In this document: piece by piece, positions 22,270 through 24,914 of the stretch | Layout of the letters: each line of letters begins with the position of its first letter | Position numbering within the stretch: position 1 is the first letter of the stretch | Assembly (NCBI GenBank): GCA_036489495.1 | Contig: DASXFR010000075.1 | Span: forward strand, 1-24,914 | Direction: 5' to 3' | Length of the DNA stretch: 24,914 bases | From: DASZIT01 sp036489495 | GTDB taxonomy: Bacteria > Actinomycetota > Acidimicrobiia > Acidimicrobiales > RAAP-2 | Translations under genes and position numbers: made by a program | The notes under the pieces: model-generated | What the model was told of the DNA's origin: nothing | What the model saw: the letters and a program-made list of their open reading frames with translations, nothing else | Databases searched by the model: none

Positions 22270-22482
22270 ATGGTGGGAGACGACAACGATTGGGACGGTA
22301 TGGCCGGTCTCTCCGCTCCGGCTCGTCGGGCACTGACCAACGCCGGCTACACGAGACTCGCCCAGCTGGTCAATGCCAGTGCGAACGAGGTCCGCGAATG
22401 GCACGGCATGGGCCCGAAGGCTTTCGAGTGGCTCCGCCGCCGGCTTGCCGAGGGGGGGCTGGGCTTCGCCGACCCGCCTTGA
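22270..22482 (+). CDS. Small helix-hairpin-helix-like protein (RNA polymerase alpha-CTD-like)
   Basis: A 70-aa protein. LSAPARRALTNAGYTRLAQLVNASANEVREWHGMGPKAFEWLRRRL forms two helix-hairpin-helix-like units, similar to the C-terminal domain of the RNA polymerase alpha subunit and to small proteins that bind DNA non-specifically. The HGMGPKA turn is the typical GxG hairpin. A regulatory or DNA-binding role is inference. ATG at 22270 (or the GTG just before it) is plausible; a TAACAT -10-like box lies at 22233-22238, giving a short leader. It is separated by about 170 bp from the sigma-factor operon. Confidence 0.72.
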   Translation: MVGDDNDWDGMAGLSAPARRALTNAGYTRLAQLVNASANEVREWHGMGPKAFEWLRRRLAEGGLGFADPP

Positions 22483-22574
22483 ACGGGACCGGCGATTGCC
22501 CCGGACCTCCTGGATGGCCGGACGCGGCCGCCCGGAGGGATCCCGAACCCGAACGCCGATTTCCTGCCCCCAGA

Positions 22575-22602
22575 TGTCGAGAACCCGTCCCCAGCTTCGA
22601 CA
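22575..22602 (+). promoter_or_regulatory. Candidate ECF42-type promoter of the YCII-sigma operon
   Basis: TGTCGA (22575-22580) is followed by a 17-bp spacer and CGAC (22598-22601). As I recall, ECF42 sigma factors recognise TGTCGA at -35 and a CGA/TC-type -10, so this fits autoregulation. The element is also an inverted repeat (TGTCGA, 16 bp, TCGACA). Transcription would begin near 22608, about 46 nt ahead of the YCII start. Confidence 0.6.
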
Positions 22603-22653
22603 GGTAGGTGAGCGGCGCCACCGAGACGCCGCCCCGTCAGGAAGGATGGAGCT

Positions 22654-23055
22654 ATGAGATTCATGCTGTTGCAGAATTATGGGGGCGTCGAATCGGACTG
22701 CGAGCCGATGACGGAATGGACCCCGGGGGAAGTCAAGGCCCATATCGAGTTCCAACAGGTGATGAACCAGGAGCTCATCGACCTCGGTGAGTTGGTGGAT
22801 GCTCAGGGACTGGCCGGTCCCAACGCGGCCAAGTTCGTGGTTTCGGACGGGTCGGGTGTGCCGGTGATCACCGGCGGCCCGTTCCCCGAGGCCAAGGAAC
22901 TCCTGGCCGGCTACCGGCTGGTGGACGTCGACACGGTAGAGCGAGCCGTCGAGATTGCCGCCCAAGCGTCGGCGGCGCCTGGGCAGAAGGGATTGCCGAT
23001 TCGCCAGCGCATCGAGGTGCGCGAGGTGTTGAGCGCCCCCGACCCCGAGGTGTGA
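22654..23055 (+). CDS. YCII/DGPF domain protein
   Basis: A 133-aa YCII-related protein. MRFMLLQNYGG begins the ferredoxin-like fold, and the family signature appears as ITGGPFPEAKELLAGYRLVDVDTVERAVEIA (about 71-102), equivalent to the DGPF motif. The function of these proteins is unsettled; they are the standard neighbours and targets of ECF42 sigma factors. The ATG at 22654 has GGATGGAG upstream. Its TGA overlaps the sigma factor GTG as GTGA, so the two are translated together. Confidence 0.9.
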   Translation: MRFMLLQNYGGVESDCEPMTEWTPGEVKAHIEFQQVMNQELIDLGELVDAQGLAGPNAAKFVVSDGSGVPVITGGPFPEAKELLAGYRLVDVDTVERAVEIAAQASAAPGQKGLPIRQRIEVREVLSAPDPEV

Positions 23056-24281
23056 CCATCACCGGAAGCACCGAGGGCCTGCTCCGCGAGCTGTCGCCGC
23101 AGGTCCTCGGGGCAATGGTCCGCCGCTACGGCAACTTCGCCGACGCCGAGGACGCCGTCCAGGAGGCACTTGTCACCGCCGCCACCACGTGGCCCAGCAA
23201 CGGGAACCCGGAAAACCCGCTGGGCTGGCTCATCCGGGTGGCGTCCCGCCGGATGTCCGACCAGTACCGCCAGGATGCCAACCGCCGCCGCCGGGAGGAC
23301 CTCGCCGCCTCGTGGTCCCTGGCTCGCCCCGATCCGGCCCCCGGGAAGGACGACACACTGATCCTGATCTTCATGTGCTGTCACCCGTCCCTGTCTCCGG
23401 CGTCGGCCATCCCGCTCACCCTGCGAGCGGTCGGTGGGCTCACCACCCGCGAGATCGCCGGCGCCTTTCTCGTCCCGGAGGCGACCATGGCCCAACGGAT
23501 CAGCCGGGCCAAGGTCAAGGTCAAAGGGTCGGATGAGCCGTTCGCACTTCCGTCATCCGACGATCGGGGCGAGCGCCTCGCCTCGGTGCTCCACGTCCTC
23601 TACCTCCTGTTCAACGAGGGGTATGCCACTAGCAGTGGCCCTGACCTGGCTCGAAGCGATCTGTCCGGTGAGGCCATCCGCCTGGTCCGGAGTGTCCACA
23701 CCGCGCTGCCCGAAGACGCCGAAGTCACCGGCCTCCTTGCTCTCATGCTCCTGACCGACGCCCGTCGGCCCGCCCGCACCGGTTCGAACGGCGAGCTGGT
23801 GCCGCTGGCCGAGCAGGATCGGAGGCTCTGGAACCGGGATCAGGTCGCCGAGGGGGTGGCCCTGATCACTGATGCCCTGCGGCGGGGGAGGGTAGGGGAG
23901 TACCAGGTCCAGGCGGCGATCGCCGCGGTCCACGACCAGGCTCCCCGTCATGTCGACACTGACTGGTCCGAAATCCTGTCCCTCTACGGTCTGCTCGAGC
24001 GGATGACCGGCAATCCGATGGTGACCCTCAATCGGGCGGTGGCCGCGGCCATGGCCCAGGGGCCACGGGCCGGCCTGGCCATGCTCGAGGGACTTGGCGA
24101 CCAGCTCGGTGACCACCACCGCCTTCACTCCGTGCGTGGACACCTCCTGGAGATGGCCGGCGACACTCAGGCCGCCACGGCCGAGCTCCGGACCGCCGCC
24201 GCCCTGACCACCAATCTCCGCGAGCGGCACTACCTGACTACCGAGGCGGCCCGGCTGGCCACCCAGCCCGCCGACGACTGA
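23052..24281 (+). CDS. ECF42-type RNA polymerase sigma factor with long C-terminal extension
   Basis: A 409-aa sigma factor. Region 2 is at about 15-80 (GAMVRRYGNFADAEDAVQEALV, LIRVASRRMSDQYR) and region 4 at about 115-160 (LTLRAVGGLTTREIAGAFLVPEATMAQRISRAK). The long C-terminal extension is the hallmark of the group, with LYLLFNEGYATSSG (about 185-198) and helical pairs resembling TPR repeats. In characterised ECF42 systems this extension is needed for activity and no anti-sigma factor is encoded nearby, which holds here. GTG at 23052 overlaps the YCII stop. It probably transcribes its own operon from the candidate promoter at 22575. Confidence 0.92.
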   Translation: MTITGSTEGLLRELSPQVLGAMVRRYGNFADAEDAVQEALVTAATTWPSNGNPENPLGWLIRVASRRMSDQYRQDANRRRREDLAASWSLARPDPAPGKDDTLILIFMCCHPSLSPASAIPLTLRAVGGLTTREIAGAFLVPEATMAQRISRAKVKVKGSDEPFALPSSDDRGERLASVLHVLYLLFNEGYATSSGPDLARSDLSGEAIRLVRSVHTALPEDAEVTGLLALMLLTDARRPARTGSNGELVPLAEQDRRLWNRDQVAEGVALITDALRRGRVGEYQVQAAIAAVHDQAPRHVDTDWSEILSLYGLLERMTGNPMVTLNRAVAAAMAQGPRAGLAMLEGLGDQLGDHHRLHSVRGHLLEMAGDTQAATAELRTAAALTTNLRERHYLTTEAARLATQPADD

Positions 24282-24357
24282 CCGCCCCCGCAATCTTCAC
24301 CGTTTCCTCTTGGCATCCGGCCCCACCATTGTCTCGACTTCAAGGGGATGCCCCGGG

Positions 24358-24914
24358 CTAGGGGAGCTGCCCCCCGGTCCACGGTGACACCGTCACGATG
24401 AAGCGGGATCCCCCGTTGGTGTTGATGGGGGACTCGGCCCGGACCGCCGACCCCATGGCGGTAGCAATCTCCGCGACGATCGCCAATCCGAGACCGGAAC
24501 CGATCTGGCGATTGGGCCCGCGGTCCGCCTGGTAGAAACGTTCGAACACCCTCGGGAGGTCGGCGGCCGCGATCCCGGGACCGTCATCTTCGACGACGAT
24601 GGCCTGGGCGGACGGATGCCCTGGATCGCCGGCGTCCGACAGGGAGACGGCGACAGTGGTGCGGGCATAGGTGAGCGCGTTCTCGATCAGATTGGCCATC
24701 AGCTGGGACAGCCGGTCGGAGTCGGCGGCCAACTCGACCGCCGGCCGGTCAGGCACGTTCACCACCAGGCGCAGCCCGGTCCTTTCGGCCAACGGACGGA
24801 ATCCGTTGGCGGCCATGGTCACCACCTCAGCCCCGTTGGTCGGGCGGATCTGCATGGACAGCTGCTTGGTCTCGAGCTTGGCCAAGTCGAGCAAATCACC
24901 CACCAGACGCTCCA
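24358..24914 (-). CDS. Sensor histidine kinase, 3' part only
   Basis: The gene runs off the right edge; its 5' part is not in the window. The 185 residues present begin at the end of the dimerisation helix (RLVGDLLDLAKLETKQLS) and cover the ATPase domain: N box LMANLIENALTYA, G1 box VEDDGPGI, F box RVFERFYQAD and G2 box GSGLGLAI. It is the catalytic domain of a membrane or cytosolic two-component kinase. The phosphorylated histidine and sensor lie outside. It is convergent with the sigma factor gene, 76 bp away. Confidence 0.92.
   Translation of the reverse strand, partial: ERLVGDLLDLAKLETKQLSMQIRPTNGAEVVTMAANGFRPLAERTGLRLVVNVPDRPAVELAADSDRLSQLMANLIENALTYARTTVAVSLSDAGDPGHPSAQAIVVEDDGPGIAAADLPRVFERFYQADRGPNRQIGSGLGLAIVAEIATAMGSAVRAESPINTNGGSRFIVTVSPWTGGQLP

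Noticed and set aside
24312..24352. GGCATCC/GGATGCC inverted repeat between the convergent sigma and kinase genes as a terminator
   Set aside because: The stem is only 7 bp with a 27-nt loop and has no T-run, so it is too weak to call.
1..24914. Mobile elements, prophage, defence system, CRISPR, tRNA or rRNA
   Set aside because: No transposase, integrase, terminal repeats, toxin-antitoxin pair, restriction or Cas gene, and no tRNA-like or rRNA-like sequence was found by eye.

Overview
The window is gene-dense, high-GC bacterial DNA. Open reading frames show strong G/C bias at third codon positions, GTG starts are common, neighbouring genes often overlap by ATGA or GTGA, and some starts sit about 7 nt downstream of a TANNNT box, as in leaderless mRNAs. 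Together with the gene families present (ECF sigma factor paired with a YCII/DGPF protein, actinobacterial-type SDRs, a cysteine dioxygenase-rhodanese pair, a NuoF-like/3Fe-4S ferredoxin cassette) this suggests an actinomycete, perhaps an uncultured Acidimicrobiia-like lineage. The taxonomic placement is inference. I saw no tRNA, rRNA, CRISPR array, insertion sequence or prophage gene. The region looks like ordinary chromosome with several small regulated modules.

Layout. 1-3492: a possible 3' gene fragment, an uncharacterised 358-aa protein, then a leftward group: cysH (assimilatory APS/PAPS reductase), a ferredoxin-NADP reductase-like flavoprotein and a DUF4254 protein coupled to it by ATGA. 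3593-6860: two convergent SDRs, then a carboxymuconolactone decarboxylase-family protein coupled to an NAD-dependent epimerase. 6895-7865: cysteine dioxygenase and rhodanese, coupled by ATGA. 8070-10838: a DUF2834-type membrane protein and a phytoene-desaturase-like oxidoreductase facing each other, with a TetR regulator next door. Near-identical 14-bp operators lie at both promoters. 10884-13426: an endonuclease/exonuclease/phosphatase-fold protein, and an ArsR regulator with an AHSA1/SRPBCC partner divergent from an orphan clpP. Two matching palindromes lie in the divergent intergenic region. 13413-14063: a DedA-family membrane protein.

14480-20484 is the most interesting part. A membrane-anchored Kelch/NHL beta-propeller protein is followed by a tightly coupled operon: small Ser/Thr-rich single-pass protein, ApbE flavin transferase, four-histidine ferric-reductase-like membrane protein, NuoF-like NADH/FMN/Fe-S protein, and a 3Fe-4S ferredoxin. 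It looks like a route moving electrons between cytosolic carriers and the membrane or cell surface. The FMN-binding domain that ApbE normally modifies is not recognisable in the window, and the small Ser/Thr-rich protein sits where it would be expected.

20501-24914: an alpha/beta hydrolase, a VOC-family protein, a small helix-hairpin-helix-like protein, a YCII/DGPF protein coupled by GTGA to an ECF42-type sigma factor with a matching candidate promoter in front, and the 3' part of a sensor histidine kinase cut by the window edge.
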